Of a stretch of DNA of 40,823 nucleotides, positions 7,592 through 15,700 are shown one piece after another. Each line of letters opens with the position of its first letter. The first letter of the stretch is position 1. Both the position numbers and the translations under genes were made by a program. The DNA comes from Solirubrobacterales bacterium (GTDB lineage: Bacteria > Actinomycetota > Thermoleophilia > Solirubrobacterales > 70-9): contig WHSW01000010.1 of NCBI GenBank assembly GCA_009379895.1, positions 1 through 40,823 on the forward strand, written 5' to 3'. Under the pieces are notes generated by a model. That model was not told where the DNA came from and ran no database searches. It saw only the letters and a list, made by a program, of their open reading frames with translations.

Positions 7592-9025
7592 CTACTCGTC
7601 GAACAGGCGCTCCGCCAACCGGATCGCCTGCTCGGCCGTCTCCACCTCGCCCGTGAACACCGCCGCCTCGATCTCGGCGAGCAGGCGGCCGAGCTCGGGG
7701 CCGGGCTCGATCCCGAGCGCACGGGCGAGCTCGTCGCCGCGGATCGGCCCGCGCGGCGGGCCGTCGCGGTGCCACGCCAGGGCCGCGGGCAGGACCTCGC
7801 GGGCGAGCTTGAGGTGGGCCTCGACCATCTCGGGGGAGGCCGTCGGGCCGCCGCCGCGGGCGGCGAGCCGGTCGGCGACCGTGAGCAGGGTGACGTCGGC
7901 GGCCACCGGGGCCGTGAGCCGCAGGTAGTCGTAGAGGCGCCGGCGCCCGAGCGGGCGCTCGGCGGCCATGAACCCGAGGTGCAGGTGGTGCACGGTGAGC
8001 AGCTCGAGCTGGCGAGCCAGCGCCCGGCTGGCCCGCAGCCGGGCGCAGATCTCGGCGACCATCGCCGCCCCGACCCGATCGTGGCCGACGAAGGAGACGA
8101 AGCCGTCCTCGCGCTCGCGCCGGGTGGCCGGCTTGCCGACGTCGTGCAGGACCGCCGCGAAGCGCAGGGCGCCGCCGCGCGTGAGCTCGTCGGCGAGCGG
8201 CTCGGCGAGCAGCGCGGCGACCTCCGGCGCGCTGTCGCCCGCGTAGCGGTCGAGGTCGCGCTCGACCGCGAGCAGGTTGGCGAGCACCTCCAGGGTGTGA
8301 CCGTGGACGTCGAGGTGATGGTTCGGGTTCTGCTCGACGCCGCGCAGGGCGGCGAGCTCGGGCAGCACGCCCTCGGTCGCGCCGAGCTCGTCGAGCAGCG
8401 CGAGGGCGCGCAGCGGGTCGGGGCCGGCGACCAGCAGCCGCAGCTCGGCGAGCTGTCGCTCGCCCGCCGGCTCGCCCGCTTGGGAGGCCGCACGGCGCCC
8501 GAGCGCGATCGTCTCGGGGTCGAGCTCGTAATCGAGCTCGGCCGCGAGGCGGGCGGCGCGCAGCAGGCGAAGCGGATCGTCGCCGAAGCTTCGCTCCGAG
8601 ACCGTGCGCAGGACCCGGTCGGCGGCGTCGGCGAGCCCGCCGTGCGGGTCGAGCGGCGCGGCGTCCAGGTCCGCGAGCGGCAGGGCGATCGCGTTGACGG
8701 TGAAGTCTCGCCCCTCGAGGTCCGCCTCGATCCCCGGCCCGCGCAGGCGGCTGACGTCGGCGTGCCAGGAGCGGTCGGGCGCCAGCGCGCGCCAGGTGCC
8801 GAACTCGGCCGAGAGCTCGAAGGCCGGTCCGCCGACGGCCCTCGCGATCCGCCGCGCCGCGGTCGCCTCGTCGCCGGCGACGGCCAGGTCGAGGTCGGTG
8901 ACCGAGCGCTCGCCGGCCGCGTCGCGCACGGCGCCGCCGACGATCCAGGCCTCCTCTCCGCCCGCGAGGGCGTCGCGGACGGCGCGCACGGATGGCGCGT
9001 CGAGCAACCGCTCGGAGAGATTCAC
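7592..9025 (-). CDS. cca: CCA-adding-type tRNA nucleotidyltransferase with HD domain
   Basis: A 477-residue class II nucleotidyltransferase that adds or repairs the CCA end of tRNA, or acts as a poly(A) polymerase. The head domain shows 'IVGGAVRDAAGE' (residues ~29-40), the metal-binding 'TDLDLAV' and 'GRDFTVNAIAL'; then 'DPLRLLRAARLAAEL', and an HD domain with 'HTLEVLANL' and 'VLHDVGKP' in the second half. The HD domain resembles that of bacterial CCA enzymes with phosphohydrolase activity. The GTG start overlaps the alr stop (GTGA), so it is translationally coupled as the last gene of the glmS-to-cca block. Which of the two polymerase activities it has cannot be read from sequence. Confidence 0.85.
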   Translation of the reverse strand: MNLSERLLDAPSVRAVRDALAGGEEAWIVGGAVRDAAGERSVTDLDLAVAGDEATAARRIARAVGGPAFELSAEFGTWRALAPDRSWHADVSRLRGPGIEADLEGRDFTVNAIALPLADLDAAPLDPHGGLADAADRVLRTVSERSFGDDPLRLLRAARLAAELDYELDPETIALGRRAASQAGEPAGERQLAELRLLVAGPDPLRALALLDELGATEGVLPELAALRGVEQNPNHHLDVHGHTLEVLANLLAVERDLDRYAGDSAPEVAALLAEPLADELTRGGALRFAAVLHDVGKPATRREREDGFVSFVGHDRVGAAMVAEICARLRASRALARQLELLTVHHLHLGFMAAERPLGRRRLYDYLRLTAPVAADVTLLTVADRLAARGGGPTASPEMVEAHLKLAREVLPAALAWHRDGPPRGPIRGDELARALGIEPGPELGRLLAEIEAAVFTGEVETAEQAIRLAERLFDE

Positions 9026-10170
9026 GTGCGCACGTACTCCCGCGGCACCCGCGGGGAGATGCCGCAGGTGACCTCGTAGTTGATCGTCGCCAGCCGTTCG
9101 GCGACCTCCTCGGCGCCGATCCGCTCGCCGCCCTGCGAGCCGATCAGCACCGCGGCGGCGCCGGGCTCGACCCCGGGCGCGACCCCGAGGTCGATGGTCA
9201 CGTTGTCCATCGAGATCGTGCCGACCACGGGCCGGCGCCGGCCGCCGACGAGCACGTCCGCGTTGTTCGAGAGCCCGCGCCGCACGCCGTCCCCGTAGCC
9301 GATCGGGAGCACGCCGACGCGGGTGGGCTCGGGCGCGCGCCAGGTGCGCCCGTAGCCCGCGCTCCATCCGGCCTCGAACGCCTTGACGTCGGCGACGTAG
9401 GAGCGCAGCTCGAGCGCGGGCTCGAGGCGGCGCGCGAGCGGGTCGACCCCGAACGGATCGAGGCCGTAGACGGCCACCCCGCAGCGGACCATGTCGAGGT
9501 GCGAGGCGGACTTGACCAGGGTGGCGGCGCTGTTGGCGGCGTGCACGATCAGGTCCGGATGCGCGGAGCGCAGCGCGTCCGCGAGCGGGACGAAGCGCTC
9601 GAGCTGGGTCACGAAGAACTCCGAGCCGGGCTCGTCGGCGGTCGCGAAATGGGTCCACAGGCCGGTCAGCTCGACGTCCTCGGCGGCGGCGGCCGCCTCG
9701 ACGAGTCCGAGCACGGCGTGCGGATCGCGCTCGCCCAGCCGCCCCATTCCGGTGTCCCACTTGACGTGCACCCGCGGCGCGCGACCGAGCGCCCGGCCCC
9801 GGGCGCGAACCAGCTCCAGGAACCCGCGCCGCCAGACCGCGACGTCGGCGTCGACCTCGAGGGCGAGGTCGAGCTCGGCCGGGGTCAGCGCGCCGAGCAC
9901 GAGCAGACGTGCCGCCGCGAGCTCGGATCGCAGCTCGGCAGCCTCGCTCGCCGCGGCGACGGCGAGCCAGCTCGCCCCGCCCGCGAGCGCGGCGCGAGCG
10001 CACCGCACGGCCCCGTGGCCGTAACCATCGGCCTTGACCACGGCGCAGAGCGCGGCGCCGCCCTCGAGCTCGGCGGCGAGCCGCGCGCAGTTGCGCTCGA
10101 TCGCACCCAGGTCGACGACCGCGGCGGCCCGGTGAACCGCCCCGTCGGCGGGCCACCCCGGCTCACTCAT
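9022..10170 (-). CDS. alr: Alanine racemase
   Basis: A 382-residue PLP-dependent fold-type III racemase making D-alanine for peptidoglycan. The PLP lysine is K46 in 'VVKADGYGHG' and the second catalytic base is Y273 in 'SAGYGRTW'. 'HAANSAATL' and 'MVRCGVAVYGLDPF' (PLP phosphate and substrate region) and 'PIGYGDGVRRGLSN' are also typical. Length matches the family. It lies 36 bases after nnr and overlaps cca by four bases, within a minus-strand envelope/cofactor operon. Cytosolic. Firm identification. Confidence 0.95.
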   Translation of the reverse strand: MSEPGWPADGAVHRAAAVVDLGAIERNCARLAAELEGGAALCAVVKADGYGHGAVRCARAALAGGASWLAVAAASEAAELRSELAAARLLVLGALTPAELDLALEVDADVAVWRRGFLELVRARGRALGRAPRVHVKWDTGMGRLGERDPHAVLGLVEAAAAAEDVELTGLWTHFATADEPGSEFFVTQLERFVPLADALRSAHPDLIVHAANSAATLVKSASHLDMVRCGVAVYGLDPFGVDPLARRLEPALELRSYVADVKAFEAGWSAGYGRTWRAPEPTRVGVLPIGYGDGVRRGLSNNADVLVGGRRRPVVGTISMDNVTIDLGVAPGVEPGAAAVLIGSQGGERIGAEEVAERLATINYEVTCGISPRVPREYVRT

Positions 10171-10206
10171 CGCTCGCCGGGCTCGACGGGTCGGCGGCGG
10201 CCCTCA

Positions 10207-11736
10207 TCAGCCCGGCGCCTCGGCGACCAGCGCGCGCGGCAGGGCGGCGATCACGTCGGTGGCGATCACCGACTCGGCGGCACCGATCCGCTCGGCGGCC
10301 AGACGCCCGGCGCGCGCGTGGGCGTAGACCGCCGCGGCCGCCGCCTCACGCGGGCCGAGCCCGCGGGCGAGCAGCGCCGCGACCACGCCGGTGAGTACGT
10401 CGCCGGTGCCCGCGGTCGCCAGCGCCGGGCTGTCGAGTCCGTTGACGACCGGCCGCCCGTCGGGGCCGACGACGATCGTGTCGTTGCCCTTGAGGACGAC
10501 GATCGCGCCGGAGAGGCGGGCGGCCTCGCGGGCGCTGTCGAGGCGGGCGGCCGAGATCGCCGTTGAGTCGCGCTCGAGCAGGCGGCCGAGCTCGCCCGCG
10601 TGCGGGGTGAGCACGGTCGGGGCGGGCCGGTCGGCCAGCGAGTCGAGCCGCCCGGCGATCGCGTTGAGCCCGTCGGCGTCGATCACCAGCGGCGCCTCGA
10701 TCCGCCGGGCCAGCTCGCCGACCAGCTCGAAGGCCTCGTCGGAGCGGCCCAGCCCGGGGCCGACGACGACGGCTGCTGCGCGCCCGGCGGCCCCGAGGAT
10801 CGGCTCGACGGCGTCGCGCGAGAGCCGCCCGTCGCGGCTCGGGCAGCCGATCGACATCACCTCGGTCAGCTTGACCTCGAGGATCGCCTCGAGCTCCGCG
10901 GGCACCGCGACCGTCGCGTAGCCGGCGCCGGCGCGAATCGACGCCGAGGACGACATGCAGACCGCACCGCTCAGCCCGCGCGAGCCCCCGGCGATCAGTA
11001 CCTGACCGGAGCTGAACTTGGTCGAGTCGTCCCCGCGGTGGGGGGCGATCCCCAGGACTCCGGGGGCCAGCAGCCCACCGGGCGCCTCGCCCGGCCCGCC
11101 GGGCGGGATTCCGATCTCCGCCACCCGCAGGTCACCCCGATGGCGCTTGCCCGGCGCAATCCAGTGCCCGAGCTTGCCGGCATGGAAGCTGACCGTCGCC
11201 TCGGCGTCGACCGCCGCTCCCTCGACCCGCCCGCTCGAGGCGTCGACCCCGGAGGCGATGTCGGCGGCGACGACGGGCGCCCCGGCACCGTTGATCGCCT
11301 CGATCGCGGTCGCGGCCGGGTCGCGCGGTGCGCCCGCGAAGCCGGTGCCGAAGATCGCGTCGACGATCACCCCCGAGCCGGCGAGGGCCGTGGGCAGGCG
11401 GCCCGGGCCCGCCTCGCCGACCGACCCGGCGAAGCGCTCGAGGTTGGTGGCGCCGTCGGCCGAGAGCTGATCCGCGGGCCACAGCAGCAGGACCTCGACC
11501 TCGTGCCCGGTCTCGGCCAGCTGCCGGGCGGCGACCAGCCCGTCGCCCCCGTTGTTGCCCTTCCCGCAGACGACCCGAGCCGGGCCGGGGGCGGCGATCG
11601 CGAGCGCGGCCTCAGCGACCGCCCGTCCCGCCACCTCCATCAGCTCCAGTGACGGGGTGCCGTGCTCCTCGATCGCCCACGCGTCGACGGAGCGCATCGT
11701 CTCGGCGTCAAGCAGGGGTTCGAGCCAGTCCTCCAT
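10207..11736 (-). CDS. nnr: Bifunctional NAD(P)H-hydrate epimerase / ADP-dependent dehydratase
   Basis: A 509-residue fusion that repairs damaged NADH/NADPH hydrates. The N-terminal YjeF_N epimerase domain (about residues 1-210) has 'GKGNNGGDGLVAAR' near residue 60; the C-terminal ribokinase-like YjeF_C dehydratase domain (about 225-505) has 'VVGPGLGRSDEAF', 'DADGLNAI', 'LTPHAGELGRLL', and the catalytic 'ATAGTGDVLTGVVAALLARG'. It starts six bases after the acpS stop and precedes alr, an arrangement common in actinobacteria. Cytosolic housekeeping enzyme. Confidence 0.95.
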   Translation of the reverse strand: MEDWLEPLLDAETMRSVDAWAIEEHGTPSLELMEVAGRAVAEAALAIAAPGPARVVCGKGNNGGDGLVAARQLAETGHEVEVLLLWPADQLSADGATNLERFAGSVGEAGPGRLPTALAGSGVIVDAIFGTGFAGAPRDPAATAIEAINGAGAPVVAADIASGVDASSGRVEGAAVDAEATVSFHAGKLGHWIAPGKRHRGDLRVAEIGIPPGGPGEAPGGLLAPGVLGIAPHRGDDSTKFSSGQVLIAGGSRGLSGAVCMSSSASIRAGAGYATVAVPAELEAILEVKLTEVMSIGCPSRDGRLSRDAVEPILGAAGRAAAVVVGPGLGRSDEAFELVGELARRIEAPLVIDADGLNAIAGRLDSLADRPAPTVLTPHAGELGRLLERDSTAISAARLDSAREAARLSGAIVVLKGNDTIVVGPDGRPVVNGLDSPALATAGTGDVLTGVVAALLARGLGPREAAAAAVYAHARAGRLAAERIGAAESVIATDVIAALPRALVAEAPG

Positions 11737-11742
11737 CGGCGC

Positions 11743-12120
11743 CTACCGAGAGCCGGAGCCGGTGGTGACGACCGCGACCGCGAGCTCGCGCGAGTGGCTC
11801 AGCGAGACCGCCAGCTCGACCCCCTGGAGGGCGGCCGCCTCGGCGGCCGAGCCGTGCAGGATCAGCCGCGGGGGCTCGTCGCCGCCGCCCGCCACCTCGA
11901 TCTCGCCGAGTCGCATGCCGCGCAGGCCGAGCGCCTTGACCGCCGCCTCCTTGGCGCAGAAGCGCACGGCGAGATGCCGCGCCGGCTCGCCGCGAGCCGC
12001 CGCGAACGCGCGCTCGCCCTCGGTGAACAGCCGCTCGGCCAGCCGCGGCCGGCGCGCCAGCGCGCGCTCGAGCCGCTCGATCTCGAGCAGGTCCACGCCG
12101 ATCCCGGGCCCGGCCGTCAC
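11743..12120 (-). CDS. acpS: Holo-[acyl-carrier-protein] synthase
   Basis: A 125-residue phosphopantetheinyl transferase that converts apo-ACP to holo-ACP with CoA. '[12 protein letters not shown]' near residue 6 carries the Mg-binding Asp; '[16 protein letters not shown]' near residue 50 carries the second Glu and Lys; '[14 protein letters not shown]' is the C-terminal motif. Length is normal. It lies 10 bases after the DUF3352 stop and 6 bases before nnr. Confidence 0.95.
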   Translation of the reverse strand: MTAGPGIGVDLLEIERLERALARRPRLAERLFTEGERAFAAARGEPARHLAVRFCAKEAAVKALGLRGMRLGEIEVAGGGDEPPRLILHGSAAEAAALQGVELAVSLSHSRELAVAVVTTGSGSR

Positions 12121-12130
12121 CCGCCGAACG

Positions 12131-13690
12131 CTACTGCGCGAGCGTCACCACCAGGCGGGCGAGCACCAGCCCGTCGTCGAGCCGGCTGCCGACGATCAGT
12201 GAGTCGAACGCCTCGAGGTAGGGAGCCGCCGCCTCGTACCCGGGCCCGGGCTCGTCCTGCTCGACGACCTCGAGCAGGGTCGGCAGGCGGGCATAGAGCG
12301 CGGGCGACAGATCGTCGCCCAGGGCGTCGCGGGCCGCGCGGTAGCTCTGGTCGTCGGCCAGCGTCGCCGGTGGGTCGAGCACCTGCTCGATCGTGCCGCC
12401 GAGCACCGCCACGAGGCGGCCGCCGATCACGCCGGCCTCGGCGCCGCCCCCGAGACTGGGGATCCCGATCTGAAAGCCGTAATCGGCGCCCTCGGGCGCC
12501 GACGCCGAGCGCAGCCCCGAGTCTCGCTCGACGAAGCGCTGGACGCGCTCGAGCAGCGCCCGCGGAGCGTCGGGGTCGTCGGTCTCGGCGATCAGGCCGG
12601 CCCGGAAGCCGGGGGCCGAGGTTCCCTGGGCGAAGATCGCGGCGTCGCCGAGCCAGTCGAGCAGGTCGCGCCGCAGGTGGAGCCCGGTCATCGCCCTGAA
12701 CTGCCGCCGGAAGGAGGCCGCCCCGGGCAGGCCGCTGTTGTCGAGCTGCTCGAGCAGACGGGTCAGCGGCTCACCGAGGTCGGGCAGCGCCGCGGCGAAC
12801 CAGGATCCCGCGGGAAGCCCCTCGAGCAGCGTCGACCCCGATGCCTGCTGGCCGCTGCCGTCATAGAGGGCGGCGACGTCGAGGCTGGCGGCGCTCCGCG
12901 TCGCCGAGAGCCCGATCGCGACCGGCCCGGAGAGCGGCCCGGCGAGCACAGGGCGCAGGAACCGGGCGTTGCCCGGGCCGGTGCGCTGCTCGGCGACGGT
13001 CGCGTCGATCACCTCCCCGGGCTCGAGGAAGACCATCGCCAGCGGGTCGCCGCCGAGCGCGGCGATCCGGTCCTCGAACTCCTCGCTCTCGGCCAGCGAC
13101 TCGCCCTGGCTGGCGTCGACCGCGACCTTGAGCGATCGCTCGGTGCCGACCACCAGGTGGTCGTCGACGATCCCGGCGGCGATCCCCTGGTCGCCGCCGA
13201 CCACGTAGTCGAAGCCCTCGTAGCTGCGCTCCTCCTCCCGATCGGGGTCGGACTCGGCCGCGCGATCGAGGAACGAGCGCGCCGCGTCGACGTCGTCGAC
13301 CTCGATCGCCGCGGCGAAGTCGGGGACGTCGTCGGCGACCTCGCTGGGCTCGAACGAGCGCACGAAGACCGAGGCCCGGTCGCCGAGCCAGGGCTCGACG
13401 TCGTCGGCGTAGTCGAGCTCGGCATCGCTGTGGGCGAGCGCCTTGTCGAGCTCGGCGACGATCGCCGCCCCCGGGTCCTCGATCCCGGCGACTCGATCGG
13501 CGAGCGACGAGATCGCCTCCGCCTGGTCGCCATCGGGTCGCAGCGTGACCTCGGCGTACAGGGGTGCGTCCGGCGGCGCCAGTGAGGCGAGGTCGTCCGA
13601 GCTCGAGTCCCCACAGCCGCCGGTCGCCACGATCGCGGCAAGGGACAGCAGCCCCACGAGTCGAGACGAACGGGTACGCAAGCGCCGCAT
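12131..13690 (-). CDS. DUF3352-domain putative lipoprotein
   Basis: A 519-residue secreted protein of unknown function. An Arg-rich start and a hydrophobic run lead to 'IVATGGC' followed by Gly/Asp/Ser, which looks like a lipoprotein signal, although Thr at -3 is not the usual Leu/Val/Ile. The mature part opens '[24 protein letters not shown]', a pattern of DUF3352 proteins found in actinobacteria and cyanobacteria, with recurring '[11 protein letters not shown]' and '[16 protein letters not shown]' style segments. It sits between glmS and acpS, suggesting an envelope role, but nothing indicates an enzymatic activity. Confidence 0.7.
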   Translation of the reverse strand: MRRLRTRSSRLVGLLSLAAIVATGGCGDSSSDDLASLAPPDAPLYAEVTLRPDGDQAEAISSLADRVAGIEDPGAAIVAELDKALAHSDAELDYADDVEPWLGDRASVFVRSFEPSEVADDVPDFAAAIEVDDVDAARSFLDRAAESDPDREEERSYEGFDYVVGGDQGIAAGIVDDHLVVGTERSLKVAVDASQGESLAESEEFEDRIAALGGDPLAMVFLEPGEVIDATVAEQRTGPGNARFLRPVLAGPLSGPVAIGLSATRSAASLDVAALYDGSGQQASGSTLLEGLPAGSWFAAALPDLGEPLTRLLEQLDNSGLPGAASFRRQFRAMTGLHLRRDLLDWLGDAAIFAQGTSAPGFRAGLIAETDDPDAPRALLERVQRFVERDSGLRSASAPEGADYGFQIGIPSLGGGAEAGVIGGRLVAVLGGTIEQVLDPPATLADDQSYRAARDALGDDLSPALYARLPTLLEVVEQDEPGPGYEAAAPYLEAFDSLIVGSRLDDGLVLARLVVTLAQ

Positions 13691-13723
13691 GCTATCCCCC
13701 GTTTCTGAACGCGCCCGAGGCCG

Positions 13724-15598
13724 CTACTCGACGGTGACGGTCTTCGCCAGGTTGCGCGGCTGGTCGACGTTCAGGCCGTTGAGCCGCGCGACGTGGTAGG
13801 CGAGCAGCTGGAGCGGCAGGACCGCGAGGATCGGCTGCAGGATCCAGTCGGTGGGCGGGATCCAGAGCACCTCGTCGGACGCCTCGGCGACCGCATCGCG
13901 ATCCTGGGTGGCGATCGAGATCACGTCGGCGCCCCGGACGCGCACTTCGGCGATGTTGGAGAGCATCTTGTCGAGGATCGGGCTGTCGGTCGCCACGCAG
14001 ACGACCGGGGTCGAGTCGTCGAGCAGCGCAATCGGCCCGTGCTTCATCTCGCCGGCGGCGTAGGCGTCGGCCGGGATGTAGGAGATCTCCTTCAGCTTCA
14101 GCGCCCCCTCGAGCGCGACCGGAAGGCCGATGTGCCGGCCGAGGTAGAGGAAGAAGCGCTGGTCGGCGTGGCGGCGGGCGATCGCCCGCACGCGCTCGTC
14201 GCTGGCGATGATCGTGTCGCCGATCCGCGTCGGCAGGGCGCGCAACTCGGCGGTCAGCTCCGCGACCCGGTCGTCGGTGAGCGTCCCCCGCTTCTCCGCG
14301 AGCCAGAGCCCGAGCAGGAACATCGCGGCGACCTGGCTGACGAAGGTCTTGGTCGCCGCGACGCCGACCTCGATTCCGGCCCGGGTGTAGAGCACCGCGT
14401 CGGCGTCGCGGGTCGCCTGGCTGCCCATCACGTTGGTCACGGTCAGCACCGTCGCGCCGCGGTCTCGGGCGAGGCGCATGGCGGCCAGCGTGTCCGCCGT
14501 CTCACCCGACTGGGTGATGCCGATCACCAGGTCACCCTCGCCGACCACGGGGTCGCGGTAGCGGTACTCGGAGGCGATGTCCATCTCGACCGGGATCCGG
14601 GCCCAGGTCTCGATCGCGTAGCGGCCCACCAGGCCCGCGTGGTAGCTCGTCCCGCAGGCCACGATCACGATCCGCCGCACGCCGGCGAGCCGCTCGTCGG
14701 AGAGCTCGAGCTCGGAGAGGTCGACGCCGCGCGGCGCACCGAGCCGGTCGGTGATCGTCTCCGCGACCGCGTCCGGCTGCTCGTGGATCTCCTTCAGCAT
14801 GAAGGTCGCGTAGCCCCCCTTCTCGGCGGCCTCCTCGTCCCAGGTCACCTCCTCGACCTCGCGCTCGACCAGCCTTCCGTCGACGTCGACGATCCGTGCG
14901 CCCTCGCCGTCGACGGTGACGATCTCGCCGTTCTTGAGCCCCAGCACGCGGCGGGTCTCGGCGAGGAAGGCCGGGATCGCCGAGGCGACGAACGTCTCCT
15001 GATCGCCCAGCCCGACGATCAGCGGGCACTCCTGCCGCGCCGCGACCAGCTCGTCCGGATGCTCGGCGTGCAGGGCGACGAACGCGTAGTGGCCGCGCAG
15101 CGCGCCGAAGGCCGCCCTGACCGCGTCGGTCAGGTCGCCTTCGTACTCGCGCTCGATCAGGTGCGCGACGATCTCGGCGTCGGTCTCGGAGCTGAAGCGG
15201 TGGCCCGCCGCGGCGAGCTCGCGGCGCAGGTCGGAGTGGTTCTCGACGATCCCGTTGAGGACGATCTGGACCTCGCCGTCGCAGTCGGCGTGCGGGTGCG
15301 CGTTGGCCTCGGTCACCCGCCCGTGGGTCGCCCACCGGGTGTGTCCGAGGCCGATCGTCGCGGGCGGCGCCTGGACGGCCACCGCGGTCGTCGAGTCGGA
15401 GACGGGTCGGTCGCCGTCGAGCCCGATCGCGGCGCGCAGGTTGGCGAGGTTGCCGACCGCTCGCACGGTGTCCACCTCGCCGTCGGCGAGCAACGAGATG
15501 CCGGCCGAGTCATAGCCCCGGTACTCGAGCTTCTCGAGGCCGGCGACGAGCAGATCCCGGCACGGGCGATGGCCGACGTATCCGACGATTCCACACAT
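13724..15598 (-). CDS. glmS: Glutamine--fructose-6-phosphate aminotransferase (isomerizing)
   Basis: A 624-residue enzyme making glucosamine-6-phosphate, the first step to UDP-GlcNAc. Catalytic Cys2 is in 'MCGIVGYVG', which fixes the start at 15598. The glutaminase domain (1-240) has 'GLGHTRWATHG' and 'NGIVENHSDL'; two SIS domains follow, with 'ACGTSYHAGLVGRYAIE' and 'SQSGETADTLAAM'-type motifs. 'EMKHGPIALLD' and 'NLAKTVTVE' close the protein. It heads the minus-strand block toward cca and partners with glmM further along the window. A TACCCT box lies 10 bases before the ATG, without a Shine-Dalgarno. Confidence 0.96.
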   Translation of the reverse strand: MCGIVGYVGHRPCRDLLVAGLEKLEYRGYDSAGISLLADGEVDTVRAVGNLANLRAAIGLDGDRPVSDSTTAVAVQAPPATIGLGHTRWATHGRVTEANAHPHADCDGEVQIVLNGIVENHSDLRRELAAAGHRFSSETDAEIVAHLIEREYEGDLTDAVRAAFGALRGHYAFVALHAEHPDELVAARQECPLIVGLGDQETFVASAIPAFLAETRRVLGLKNGEIVTVDGEGARIVDVDGRLVEREVEEVTWDEEAAEKGGYATFMLKEIHEQPDAVAETITDRLGAPRGVDLSELELSDERLAGVRRIVIVACGTSYHAGLVGRYAIETWARIPVEMDIASEYRYRDPVVGEGDLVIGITQSGETADTLAAMRLARDRGATVLTVTNVMGSQATRDADAVLYTRAGIEVGVAATKTFVSQVAAMFLLGLWLAEKRGTLTDDRVAELTAELRALPTRIGDTIIASDERVRAIARRHADQRFFLYLGRHIGLPVALEGALKLKEISYIPADAYAAGEMKHGPIALLDDSTPVVCVATDSPILDKMLSNIAEVRVRGADVISIATQDRDAVAEASDEVLWIPPTDWILQPILAVLPLQLLAYHVARLNGLNVDQPRNLAKTVTVE

Positions 15599-15608
15599 CA
15601 GGCAGGCA

Positions 15609-15663
15609 AGGGTACCGGCGGGGTCCTGCCGTGAGCAACCGGACGTCGGGGGGCGCCGGTACC
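15609..15663. promoter_or_regulatory. glmS/FUSC divergent control region with 10-bp inverted repeat
   Basis: GGTACCGGCG (15611-15620) and CGCCGGTACC (15654-15663) are perfect inverted copies 33 bases apart. The left arm overlaps the presumed glmS -10 box (minus-strand TACCCT, 15614-15609). The pair sits in the 102-base gap between two divergent genes, so it is a candidate shared operator. Confidence 0.45.
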
Positions 15664-15700
15664 GTCCCCGCGTGGTCACGGCCACGAGGCGGAAGGCGTG

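Noticed and set aside
7505-10566. Two plus-strand open frames of about 524 codons each opposite cca, alr and nnr
   Set aside because: Low-complexity Arg/Gly/Ala/Asp translation without motifs; the minus strand carries three firm enzymes here.
13793-15634. 613-codon plus-strand open frame opposite glmS
   Set aside because: Composition typical of a mirror frame; glmS motifs on the minus strand cover the whole stretch.
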